From contig OU015664.1 in NCBI GenBank assembly GCA_907165275.2, positions 7,774,001-7,838,000 on the forward strand: a DNA stretch of 64,000 bases, in the 5' to 3' direction. Each line of letters begins with the position of its first letter. The first letter of the stretch is position 1. Both the position numbers and the translations under genes were made by a program. The notes under the pieces were generated by a model. It was not told where the DNA came from. It did no database searches and saw nothing but the letters and a program-made list of their open reading frames with translations. Below are positions 44,919-54,764 of the stretch, piece after piece. This DNA comes from Zygaena filipendulae (taxonomy: Eukaryota; Arthropoda; Insecta; Lepidoptera; Zygaenidae).

Positions 44919-46026
44919 TATTATAATATATAAAGCTGGATTACCACTCACTCATTGACATAATTGTTCTCCCAGAAGGAGCATCTCTAGGTTGATATAA
45001 TGTATGGAACATGTAGAGGGGACGTTTCGGTGATTATGGGAAAACCTCGACATCTTCGATTCCTGCTTCTCATCAGGTAGCGAGTCGACTGCCCGCCGAA
45101 ACTATCCATCGAAAGTGAAAACGTTTCTAACTAAATTTCATCCACACCTTGGGCAAATTTCAATAGTGAAACTTTTTTTTCAAAATGGCGGAAAAAAACA
45201 TGGCCGCCGAACAAAATTCAAACTCGATTATCTCCGAAACTAAAAGAGTCAGGTAGGGGGTGCTCAAACAAATGTCATAGAGGTCAATGGGGGGCAACCG
45301 CCTGGCGTGGTAAAAATCCAAAATGGCGGATTCAAAATGGCGGCCGAAAAAAAAGTTGATCCGATCCGGGTGAGGTTCGGCATCCGGGGGTTTTTGGGGT
45401 CGCTGATGCCGAATATCGAATCAGTTTTTCGATGGCGTCATTTTTCAAGATGGCCGCCGAACATTAGTTGTTTGTATGGGGAAATTGTTTCGGCCCTGGC
45501 TCGGAAACTATCGGCCGTGGGTATTGAAAAAAATTTTTTACAGTTGGTGGTGCACTATCTTCTTCTATCGGGATATAAATAATTCCAAGATGGCGGACGG
45601 ATTCGAAATGGCTGGCGAAAAAAAGTTAAGCATAATTGTTCTCCCAGAAGGAGCATCTCTAGGTCGATATAATGTATTTAAGATGTGGAAAGGAGGTTTC
45701 TGTGATTTTCGGAAAACCTTGACATCTTCGATTCCTGCTCTTCATCAGGTAGTGAGTTGACTGCCCGCCGGAACTATCCATCAAAAGTAAAACTGTTACT
45801 TACAAAGTTTGATCTACATCTTGGGCAAATTTCAATAGTGAAACTTTTTTTTCAAAATGGCGGAAAACATCATGGCCGCCGAACAAAATTCAAACTCGAT
45901 TATCTCCGAAACTAAAAGAGTCAGGTGGGGGGTGCTCGAACAAATAGAGGTGAATGGGGGGCAACCGGGCACAGGGCGACCAAGCCTCGCGAGCTGCTCG
46001 CAGCTCGCGCACAGGGCGAATCTAGT
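44919..46026 (+). mobile_element. Helitron-like non-autonomous element, copy 1 (1108 bp)
   Basis: Ends in a 10-bp perfect hairpin CGCGAGCTGC-tc-GCAGCTCGCG (45988-46009), 12 bases, then CTAGT (46022-46026) followed by T: a standard Helitron 3' terminus. Internally the block 'attgttctcccagaaggagc' to 'gaaactaaaagagtcagg' is repeated imperfectly with a period of about 670 bp. Several ATG frames (MVKIQNGGFKMAAEKK...) are by-products of 'aaaatggcgg' motifs. The 5' TC terminus is not evident. Confidence 0.75.
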
Positions 46027-46453
46027 TTTATTATATAGGTACTAAGAACGCACTATGGTTAAGCTATGAAATATTGTAATACATGGTGTATGTGACAAGC
46101 TGTCGATCTCACATACCTAGATATAGCTACCGAATCACAAAAAAAATTGTCGGTAAAATTTTTTTTTTTTCAATAAATTCTTATTTGGCTATTTGGCTAA
46201 TTCTTTATATGTATTTAGAAATTATTTGGTACTTTATTTCAATTTTTTCTATTTAACTGTGTTTTTAAGTGTTATATCAGTATTTGTGTTTTAATGAAAA
46301 CAGACATACCTACAAAAATTTGTGTATTTTTCGTCAATAACCGGAGAATTTGTGCTTTAAAGTGATGTTTGAATTATTAACATTGATAAATAATTAAACG
46401 AAATACAGCCTTGCCACAATAACACATACCTATTAGAAATAATATATTATCGA

Positions 46454-46680
46454 CTAGCTGTACACCGCAGTTTCACCCGCGTCAGTTTCAGAATTCCAGC
46501 AGGAACAATTTTTTTATAAAAAATAGCCTAAGTTAGGTTGGTACTTCTTATAACATCAGCTATCAGCAATCAAAGCCCCCTTAAAATTCAGTCCAACCGT
46601 TTCCAAGATTAGCCAGAATAAACAAACAGACAGATAGACAGACAGACAGACAAAAATAAAAAAATAAAAAATTATGCAAA
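46454..46680 (-). mobile_element. Mini-Helitron-like element, second subfamily
   Basis: 'actagctgtacaccgcagtttc', 'ttataacatcagctatcagc', (CAGA)n run. Lies between the two 1.1-kb Helitron-like copies. Confidence 0.55.
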
Positions 46681-46795
46681 TAGGTAGGTACCGTATATAC
46701 TTTCATATACATTTAGTGAAAGCTATTGATTTGGAATTTCTACAAACAAACACTTTAATTTTATTTATATTTATAGATGTATAGATATAGATGTA

Positions 46796-47903
46796 TATTA
46801 TAATATATAAAGCTGGATTACCACTCACTCATTGACATAATTGTTCTCCCAGAAGGAGCATCTCTAGGTTGATATAATGTATGGAACATGTAGAGGGGAC
46901 GTTTCGGTGATTATGGGAAAACCTCGACATCTTCGATTCCTGCTTCTCATCAGGTAGCGAGTCGACTGCCCGCCGAAACTATCCATCGAAAGTGAAAACG
47001 TTTCTAACTAAATTTCATCCACACCTTGGGCAAATTTCAATAGTGAAACTTTTTTTTCAAAATGGCGGAAAAAAACATGGCCGCCGAACAAAATTCAAAC
47101 TCGATTATCTCCGAAACTAAAAGAGTCAGGTAGGGGGTGCTCAAACAAATGTCATAGAGGTCAATGGGGGGCAACCGCCTGGCGTGGTAAAAATCCAAAA
47201 TGGCGGATTCAAAATGGCGGCCGAAAAAAAAGTTGATCCGATCCGGGTGAGGTTCGGCATCCGGGGGTTTTTGGGGTCGCTGATGCCGAATATCGAATCA
47301 GTTTTTCGATGGCGTCATTTTTCAAGATGGCCGCCGAACATTAGTTGTTTGTATGGGGAAATTGTTTCGGCCCTGGCTCGGAAACTATCGGCCGTGGGTA
47401 TTGAAAAAAATTTTTTACAGTTGGTGGTGCACTATCTTCTTCTATCGGGATATAAATAATTCCAAGATGGCGGACGGATTCGAAATGGCTGGCGAAAAAA
47501 AGTTAAGCATAATTGTTCTCCCAGAAGGAGCATCTCTAGGTCGATATAATGTATTTAAGATGTGGAAAGGAGGTTTCTGTGATTTTCGGAAAACCTTGAC
47601 ATCTTCGATTCCTGCTCTTCATCAGGTAGTGAGTTGACTGCCCGCCGGAACTATCCATCAAAAGTAAAACTGTTACTTACAAAGTTTGATCTACACCTTG
47701 GGCAAATTTCAATAGTGAAACTTTTTTTTCAAAATGGCGGAAAACATCATGGCCGCCGAACAAAATTCAAACTCGATTATCTCCGAAACTAAAAGAGTCA
47801 GGTGGGGGGTGCTCGAACAAATAGAGGTGAATGGGGGGCAACCGGGCACAGGGCGACCAAGCCTCGCGAGCTGCTCGCAGCTCGCGCACAGGGCGAATCT
47901 AGT
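46796..47903 (+). mobile_element. Helitron-like non-autonomous element, copy 2 (1108 bp)
   Basis: Almost identical to 44919-46026 (I see one base difference, at 45811 versus 47688 or so), exactly 1877 bp away, with different flanks on both sides. Same hairpin and CTAGT|T end at 47899-47903. Recent transposition is implied. Confidence 0.75.
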
Positions 47904-48104
47904 TTTTATTTATAACTGTCATTAAGTTATACTTAATCGAAGAAACTGAAGCACATTATCTTTTATTCCCACTGGTTCTCCTGACGAATGAACAGTGAAA
48001 TAATAATTATAATTTTAATATATATTAAAAGCCTATAATACCACACCGGTTGGCGCTAATATTGTGAACCAAGTTTAGAGACGACCATCTTTAATTAGTG
48101 CTGT

Positions 48105-48201
48105 AGCGATAGGACTGCATTAGCGATGGCGTGGCAGCTGCTTGTGCCGCTGCCACGCCATCGCTTACGAGTGCCGAACCTGAACAGGCATTCGCTACAA
48201 T
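48105..48201. mobile_element. Small palindromic MITE with GC-rich core hairpin
   Basis: Outer TGTAGCGA / TCGCTACA ends enclose a perfect 17-bp stem AGCGATGGCGTGGCAGC (48122-48138, 48149-48165) with a 10-base loop. GC-rich against an AT-rich background. Noncoding. Confidence 0.6.
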
Positions 48202-48208
48202 AGGTACT

Positions 48209-48400
48209 AGTGGTTCCCCGCGGTTTCACCCGCGATTATTTCGGATATCCCGGCGCCGCGGTAATTCCGGAATAAAAGTACCCTAAATCCGTTTCTGTCC
48301 CCTTGACATGTACAATGTTGCAAGATCGTGTTGGTTGTTTGTTTATGATAATAGGTACGAGTGAACTATATGTTGGTCATTAAACTCCGAGATAAATAGT
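48209..48400 (-). mobile_element. Mini-Helitron-like fragment
   Basis: 'actagtggttccccgcggtttcac' and 'ggaataaaagtaccctaaat'. A second short trace is at about 48489-48560. From 48600 to 49338 I see no gene or clear repeat. Confidence 0.5.
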
Positions 48401-49338
48401 AACATACTTACTCAAGAATTCTCTACATTACGAGTATAGCTTTCAGCTTTCTATCAGTGAACTTTCCTCTTTATTATATTAGTATAGATGAGTGTTTTTC
48501 CGTACGGTTTTACCCGCATCAATTTTGGAATTTTGACACGGAAATTGTGTTGTGTGGGAATGAAAAGTCAGTGCTCTATTTACCTACATTTTGAAACCTT
48601 TTCCTATACACAAAATCTTGGAAAGAGAGATCAGACAATCTGATACTGATCTGGACGAGATCATAAATTACAAGGCCTGACCGCGCGTCCACGACTACCT
48701 ACTTATACTTTTATCAAATACACGATTACCTACCTACCAACTTTAATCAACGTTACGATATCAAGGTCTAATGTTAACATCAAAACATCTTCTAATCAAA
48801 GGACCAGACAGTTATTTATTATAATTATATATATTATACACATCACAACAAGGAGGTTAAAGGTGTGCCTTGTTGATCTTTGATAAAATACATTTTCAAC
48901 ACACTCTTTCATCTAAACTCACTGGTTTTAGATATATTGGTTTATACTCAGTGGTTGTACGCACGTTGTACGCCAATTGTACGCTATAACCAAGGCTATA
49001 ACCCCATGCGTGGGTTACTGGGCTGAATTTTGGCACAGTTACAGATTACAACATCACCGCGCCATTTTACTCACATTTTCTTTTATTGCACGGACTACGG
49101 AAAAAGGAAGATATTGTGAAATGGCGCATACGTTATATACGTGCGTAATGTATATACAAATGGTCAGTTTGCCTTTGCCTCCTTATTTTAGATATTGTTT
49201 GTACTTTTTACACTTTTATCTACTTTGTGACGGCTTTCCGCAACCTACGTTAAGTTAAAGTACCTACTTAAGTTTACCTTACCTTATCGCTCTCACATGA
49301 GTGTGTTGAAAAACATTGTACGATACACATGCGTAGAT

Positions 49339-49639
49339 AGTCATGTTGACGGTACCAAGTACTGAATAATTTCTCTATATTATAAATATTATCATACTGT
49401 GACAACGACCGGGTGGCCAGCCACAGACGCTGAGCAAGCATTCCCGCTACACGGCGAAGTCCATCCGCCCTATAGAGATAAGGTGCTAGGAATTAAGAAT
49501 AACGTACTCATGTACTCATGTTAGACTTAATGTTAGTTTTAAGCATTCATTCTTATTGTAACGGTCATACAATAAAGACGTATTAAAATGCATTAAATTG
49601 CTTTTTAAAAAGCGGTCCTGGATCTACCGTGATTTGTCT
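49339..49639 (+). repeat. 5' LTR of the errantivirus
   Basis: Starts AGTCATGTTGACGG, ends GATTTGTCT, with 2-bp inverted ends AG/CT. An AATAAA at 49571-49576 marks the likely R region. 4-bp AGAT target duplication. Confidence 0.9.
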
Positions 49640-49656
49640 GGCGCAGCCGGTAGGAT
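49639..49656 (+). promoter_or_regulatory. Putative tRNA primer-binding site
   Basis: tggcgcagccggtagga directly at the LTR boundary, overlapping the last LTR base. The TGGCGCAG-CGGTAGGA word resembles the tRNA-Ser-type site of Drosophila 17.6/297-like elements. The tRNA assignment is from memory of that group and unverified. Confidence 0.6.
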
Positions 49657-49929
49657 ACCCTCTATATCCTATCGTCGTGCTCGTGCTCTCGAAGACACAA
49701 AAATCGGTCTGAAGTGCGTGTTCGGCGTGTGAAAGGGTATCCATACGAACCAAATAAATAAGACTCCAAGGTGACCAGGACCAGGACCATTGCTGGAAGA
49801 CATGGGTGGCTTGTGAGTACAACCTTTACTTCCTTTGCTTTCCCTATGACTTCCAAATATTAAATGTTACTATAGAGACAGAAAATCGCTCAAGTAACGT
49901 TATCTGATTGCACAAAAATAGGCAAACAT

Positions 49930-50158
49930 ACACTAAATCGGTATAACTTAGTTTATAGATCGTACACTTCATCGGTACATAATTAAGAATATTTTAATCA
50001 AATAACAAATCTATTTGATTTTAAATACTTTGCTCTATTTTATACACTACATCGGTATAATTTAGTTTTATAGATCGTACACTTCATCGGTACATAAATA
50101 CGAATATTTAAATCAAATAACAAATCTATTTGATTTTAAATACTTTGCTCTATTTTAT
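49930..50158 (+). repeat. Two 114-bp tandem repeats in the provirus leader
   Basis: 'acactaaatcggtataactt' and 'acactacatcggtataattt' start two copies, each continuing through 'gatcgtacacttcatcggta' and 'tttgattttaaatactttgc'. A partial third start is near 50179. Untranslated leader between LTR and gag. Confidence 0.8.
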
Positions 50159-50412
50159 ATTTAGGATATTAAGATATTACACTGAATCGGTATATTAAAT
50201 TAAGAATAAATTGTCTGAATAATTTTTTTTTTAGTTACAAATACAACATTTGAAAAAAATATAGGTCTTATATTAAATTTGTTTAAATAATTTGTGACTC
50301 TATCACTCTATATCTCTATAAAATAATTTTAATCATTTATAGCCTTAAGAATTAAATTGTGTGTGTCTTTTATTATAGTACTTGTTGTGTTAAAGTGAAT
50401 ATAAATTTAAAA

Positions 50413-52824
50413 ATGGCTCAAAGTGTTCAGGTGATACCGAAAGATATTCTAAATTTAATACCAAAATATGATGGAGAGCCCAACTTGCTAAATTTTTTTA
50501 TTAAAAAATGTGAATACGTTTTGATTAACTTTGGTGGTCCAAATAATCCGGTACAATTAGCTTACTTTTTCCAATGTATTACAAGTAGATTGACTGGTAG
50601 AGCTGCCGCTCTCCTTAGCGAGAGGGACGATATTAATAGTTGGAATACATTACGAGCAGTTTTCATTCAACATTTTGGAGATCCACGTTCAGAGGAATGT
50701 ATCGCAATTGAGTTGGAATCATTAAAAATAAAAAATGGCGAATCTTATATCGATTTCTGCAAAAGGGTACAAAACGTACGCAGTACATTATTTTCAAAAG
50801 TTAACTTACTCGTAGATGAAGGTGTTAAAGCCGCAAAGATGATTATCTATAATCAAGCTGCTTTCGATGTTTTTCTTTTTAATTTGCCAAAAGAATTTAT
50901 CAGGCTTATAAGGTTAAGATTGACGCCACCTAACCTTACTTTAGAGAATGCATTATCAATAGTAACAGAAGAAGTTAATGTTCAGTTTCAATACGATTCA
51001 AAAAATAAAGATAGACCAAATTATAAGAATTTTCAGCCGTCAAATCCAGCACAAAATTCTTCTTTTTATCAAAATCATGCTAAATTTGCGCAGCCAATAA
51101 ATAATAATTTTGGTTTTAAAATACCAGCATCGCAACTACCGATGCAACAAAATTTTAAATTTGGTTTTTCTCCTTATGGTAACCAAAACAATTTTAACCA
51201 TCCACAAGGAGGTTACCGACCTCAATTTAATAATAATCATGGTAATCCCAATTTTAAATTTGGAAGGCCACAAGGAGGATATCGTCCTCAATTTGACAAT
51301 AACAATCAAAATTTTAAATTCGGTATTCCACAAGGAGGCTATCGTCCACAATTTAATATTAATAACCCAAACTTTAAATTTGGTATTCCGCAAGGGTACC
51401 ACCCACAATTAAATAATAATCCTCACTTCAACAAACCTGTTCAAAAGTTAGATTATAACACTGATGTGTCGATGCGTACTGCACCACCATTAAAACAAAA
51501 CTTTATCGAAGATTCACAGCAAAATGTTTTTCATAATAATGAACTTTATGACTACGACTATAGCCCTGATTATTGTGACAATAATGATATACCTGTATAC
51601 AACGAATATGATGAGAACCAGTATGCTGAATACGAACAAGAACAACCGGTACAAAATGATGAGAAAGTTTTTGAGACATATTATCTAGAAACGGCCTCAG
51701 ATACATACCAACAGCCCGTAACAATACATCTTAACTTTGATAGTACTCTGAGACTCCCACATATTGAAATTCCCGAAATAAATTCGCGATTTATGATCGA
51801 CACGGGCAGCACCCGATCTTTCATTAGTCCCGCAAAAGCTAACGAGTTCTTTTCAAATTATAAAATTTACGAACCATTTCAGGTAGTTAGTGCACATGCT
51901 TGCAGCCATCATAATGAAGCTATACTTATACCTTCATTAAAGACGTTAAGAAACAACACTATGCACAAATTTTACATATTACAAGTAGACGATCGATATG
52001 ATGGTTTAATCGGTTCAGACTTACTAAAACAACTAGACGCTACTATCGATATGAAAAATCAAGTATTACATACGTGCGATACAGACATACCTATTCTATA
52101 TAAACCAATACATGAAGTTCGATTAGATCCTCGCAGCGAAACCCGCGTTAAGGTACCTACAACCTTAGGACACGGTCAGGAAACTTTAGAGAAAACCGAT
52201 TTTGGTTTAGGAGCTCGGATGACACGTGCTCTTATTAATTGTACTAATGGATTAGCTTATACTGTTATTCAAAATACATCAGATAAAGTAGGGACAACGA
52301 AGTTTCGCAAACCATTACAAACAGAACAGTATGACTCTAATACACTGGAAACAAATAAACTTGACTATGATAATTATGAGACAGATAAAATTTTAGTTGA
52401 CAATCCGACAAGACTTCGTTTAGATCACATGAATGACGAAGAAAGAAATACAAACGCCGATACCTTATCTAGGAAAAAAATAAATGTCCTTCATAAAGAT
52501 GATTCAAGCTCATTAGTCGTAAATGTGGACGAAAGACAACGAAAAGGAAATAAAAATAGTAATTTGAACCCTAAAAGCCCAATAACAATTTCATCTGAAT
52601 CAGATTTTAAGGTTGAATTAGACGATAAAAATATCAGACCTCGCTATGAAAAAACTCTGGTTACCGGGGAAATACCGCGAAATGTAGTAGCAGTACGACT
52701 TAAAAAGAAAAATACTAAAAACCCAATTAAAAATGTTAAACGCCCTCCGCAGGCAAGGCCAGCTCGTTCTCCTACTACTAATGACGACGAGCCAATGCCA
52801 AGGCCTTCAACTGCACCGACTTGA
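50413..52824 (+). CDS. gag: Errantivirus Gag-protease ORF with in-frame pol deletion
   Basis: 803 codons from the ATG at 50413 (aaaATGGCT; an earlier in-frame ATG at 50359 precedes the Gag-like start). Residues 1-200 resemble errantiviral Gag (WNTLRAVFIQHFGDPRSEE). About 245-340 is an Asn/Gln-rich array of PQGGYRPQF/NFKFG units instead of a zinc knuckle. A retroviral aspartic protease follows (FMIDTGS, Asp at 463; DGLIGSDLL). After about residue 676 a word from just before the RT domain (DHMNDEER) abuts NADTLSR from the RNase H end. A further jump reaches an integrase C-terminus-like basic tail. So RT, RNase H and integrase catalytic parts are deleted, yet the frame stays open. The 3' end overlaps env. 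Confidence 0.85.
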   Translation: MAQSVQVIPKDILNLIPKYDGEPNLLNFFIKKCEYVLINFGGPNNPVQLAYFFQCITSRLTGRAAALLSERDDINSWNTLRAVFIQHFGDPRSEECIAIELESLKIKNGESYIDFCKRVQNVRSTLFSKVNLLVDEGVKAAKMIIYNQAAFDVFLFNLPKEFIRLIRLRLTPPNLTLENALSIVTEEVNVQFQYDSKNKDRPNYKNFQPSNPAQNSSFYQNHAKFAQPINNNFGFKIPASQLPMQQNFKFGFSPYGNQNNFNHPQGGYRPQFNNNHGNPNFKFGRPQGGYRPQFDNNNQNFKFGIPQGGYRPQFNINNPNFKFGIPQGYHPQLNNNPHFNKPVQKLDYNTDVSMRTAPPLKQNFIEDSQQNVFHNNELYDYDYSPDYCDNNDIPVYNEYDENQYAEYEQEQPVQNDEKVFETYYLETASDTYQQPVTIHLNFDSTLRLPHIEIPEINSRFMIDTGSTRSFISPAKANEFFSNYKIYEPFQVVSAHACSHHNEAILIPSLKTLRNNTMHKFYILQVDDRYDGLIGSDLLKQLDATIDMKNQVLHTCDTDIPILYKPIHEVRLDPRSETRVKVPTTLGHGQETLEKTDFGLGARMTRALINCTNGLAYTVIQNTSDKVGTTKFRKPLQTEQYDSNTLETNKLDYDNYETDKILVDNPTRLRLDHMNDEERNTNADTLSRKKINVLHKDDSSSLVVNVDERQRKGNKNSNLNPKSPITISSESDFKVELDDKNIRPRYEKTLVTGEIPRNVVAVRLKKKNTKNPIKNVKRPPQARPARSPTTNDDEPMPRPSTAPT
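51154..51432 (+). repeat. FKFG/PQGGYRPQF coding repeats in Gag
   Basis: Four imperfect units of 22-26 residues: NFKFGFSP..HPQGGYRPQF, NFKFGRPQGGYRPQF, NFKFGIPQGGYRPQF, NFKFGIPQGYHPQL. Rich in Asn, Gln, Phe and Gly, low-complexity and probably disordered. Confidence 0.8.
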
Positions 52825-54490
52825 CAGTAATCCCGGTGTACTACCCCTGAAACAGGGAACTGCAGTAGTAAGTTATGATAAATGGATAATTATTAAAACC
52901 TTGGACCTACAAATTATTCAAGACGACCTTATGTCAAATTCAAATAAATATATACAACTTAATTCCTTAGTTAAGCTTAATTTTAACAGTACTCCTTACG
53001 ATAGGATATGTAATTATAAGATACAAGTAGAGTACATACAAAATTTAACATTAAGCAAGCTTAAACAATTATTTCCAATCGCTAGAGTTAAAAGAGGTCT
53101 TTTAAACCCTTTAGGTTCTATTATAAAAATATTAACCGGAAATTTAGACAACGAAGACGCTGTTAAATATAACCAAATTATAAAAAATATTAAAGTAAAT
53201 CAACAAAACCTTAATAAAAGGGTAACGTTGATCTCTGAAATAGTTCAAAGCGTAACGAATGTTACTAAATCTATAAACAATAATTTAATACAACTTGATG
53301 TTCAGTCAAAAATCTTGCAAAGCGAATTGGACCATTTGAAAATAAAGGAACAAAAGGATTTCATAGAAAATAACATTATTAATACATATTATTTACTTTT
53401 ACATAATTTTCAATGTATTCTCACCCAATTAAATGAAATTGAAACTGCGATTGCTTTCAGTAAATTAGGAACTCTACATCAATCCATTATAGACTCTACT
53501 AAGTTGTTATTAGCTTTAAGTGATATTGAAAAACATGAAAAATTAACATATACAGTAAGTTTGGAAAATCTTGTAAAAATAGAGCAAACTATTACATTAA
53601 AGTCATTCATCCATGATAATCAGATAGCGTTTCTGTTAGAGGTACCACTGGTAAGAAAAGAAATTTTTATATACTACAAATTGTACCCTCTACCTGTTTT
53701 CCATGATCCAAATACTTTTGTAATATTACCCAAATATCCTTACCTATTAGTAAAGGGATCACTAACGAAGCCACTCTCACAACCATGTCAAAAATGCGAG
53801 AAATCCTACTTCGTGTGCTCCGCAGAAAATGTATACGAGTCTATCCAAGATCACTGTATTGCAAATTTATTTAACTTCATAGAGAATACTAGCACCTGTG
53901 ACGTTATTCCGATCAAAATTGAAGATATTAAAATACAACAAATTCAACCCAATCAATGGATATTATATGCGAGATCGAACACCTTATTGCGAAGAGTATG
54001 TCGAAGCCAAGTCTTCCCTCAGAATATTCAAGGCACTTATATAATTACAATAGATGACGACTGTCTCGTGAAAATTGGTGGTTTCACAATAAAACTAAGA
54101 CAGTCCGATTTAAAGGAAGCAACTCATACAGGACTACCCATTGTAAATTTGCCTTTGATAAACTTTACAAATGCTGAAAGAAAGCCTGTCAATCTGGAAG
54201 GAGTGGATTTCAGTAACCTACAGTATCTTACATACGCATTGAAGAAAAGTGATGTGAAAAGTGAAAATAATATAAGTGAAAATAATATCGTATCATTAAA
54301 AAGTGTTAGCGTTTGGACAGTTATATTGTATTTAGTAATAGGCATTGTTTTAATTTACTTCATGTTTCACTTTCGCGAAACTATAACAATGAAACTTTGC
54401 GGAAATCGAAATTCTTCAAATCCTGCGAATTTGAATAATTTCGAACTTGCGGGGGGACGAGTCATGTTGACGGTACCAAGTACTGAATAA
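52733..54490 (+). CDS. env: Errantivirus envelope (fusion glycoprotein-like) ORF
   Basis: 585 codons, intact. A signal peptide-like start (LVLLLLMTTSQCQG) is followed by an ectodomain with a furin site RVKR (118-121), directly before a hydrophobic glycine-containing segment (GLLNPLGSIIKILTG) that looks like a fusion peptide. Then come heptad-like helices, a C-terminal Cys cluster (CQKCEKSYFVC), a transmembrane segment (about 527-549) and a short tail. This is the layout of errantiviral Env proteins related to baculovirus F. The last ten codons lie inside the 3' LTR. It overlaps the gag-pol ORF by 92 bp in another frame; env is usually expressed from a spliced RNA in this group. Confidence 0.85.
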   Translation: MLNALRRQGQLVLLLLMTTSQCQGLQLHRLDSNPGVLPLKQGTAVVSYDKWIIIKTLDLQIIQDDLMSNSNKYIQLNSLVKLNFNSTPYDRICNYKIQVEYIQNLTLSKLKQLFPIARVKRGLLNPLGSIIKILTGNLDNEDAVKYNQIIKNIKVNQQNLNKRVTLISEIVQSVTNVTKSINNNLIQLDVQSKILQSELDHLKIKEQKDFIENNIINTYYLLLHNFQCILTQLNEIETAIAFSKLGTLHQSIIDSTKLLLALSDIEKHEKLTYTVSLENLVKIEQTITLKSFIHDNQIAFLLEVPLVRKEIFIYYKLYPLPVFHDPNTFVILPKYPYLLVKGSLTKPLSQPCQKCEKSYFVCSAENVYESIQDHCIANLFNFIENTSTCDVIPIKIEDIKIQQIQPNQWILYARSNTLLRRVCRSQVFPQNIQGTYIITIDDDCLVKIGGFTIKLRQSDLKEATHTGLPIVNLPLINFTNAERKPVNLEGVDFSNLQYLTYALKKSDVKSENNISENNIVSLKSVSVWTVILYLVIGIVLIYFMFHFRETITMKLCGNRNSSNPANLNNFELAGGRVMLTVPSTE

Positions 54491-54760
54491 TTTCTCTATA
54501 TTATAAATATTATCATACTGTGACAACGACCGGGTGGCCAGCCACAGACGCTGAGCAAGCATTCCCGCTACACGGCGAAGTCCATCCGCCCTATAGAGAT
54601 AAGGTGCTAGGAATTAAGAATAACGTACTCATGTACTCATGTTAGACTTAATGTTAGTTTTAAGCATTCATTCTTATTGTAACGGTCATACAATAAAGAC
54701 GTATTAAAATGCATTAAATTGCTTTTTAAAAAGCGGTCCTGGATCTACCGTGATTTGTCT
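54460..54760 (+). repeat. 3' LTR of the errantivirus
   Basis: Same length as and, by eye, identical to the 5' LTR. Preceded by polypurine tract gcggggggacg and followed by the AGAT target duplication. AATAAA at 54692-54697. Confidence 0.9.
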
Positions 54761-54764
54761 AGAT

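Larger units (their letters stand above)
49339..54760 (+). mobile_element. Errantivirus (Gypsy-clade LTR) provirus, internally deleted, 5.4 kb
   Basis: Bounded by 301-bp LTRs (49339-49639, 54460-54760) that are identical by eye, with target duplication AGAT (49335-49338, 54761-54764). The leader begins with a primer-binding-like site, and a G-rich polypurine tract (gcggggggacg) precedes the 3' LTR. It codes for a gag-protease ORF and an envelope ORF. Reverse transcriptase, RNase H and integrase cores are missing, although flanking scraps of pol remain fused in frame. It cannot replicate alone and must have been copied in trans. Insertion is recent, within the C-D intergenic region. Confidence 0.9.

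Noticed and set aside
45307..47925. Paired 91-, 94- and 62-codon frames (MVKIQNGGFKMAAEKK, MGKLFRPW, MAENIMAAEQ)
   Set aside because: They fall inside the Helitron-like repeats and arise from 'aaaatggcgg' motifs; no known protein signature.
53084..53130. Considering the env ORF as a captured host gene
   Set aside because: It lies between matching LTRs, directly after gag-pol, and has the errantiviral Env layout, so it belongs to the provirus.
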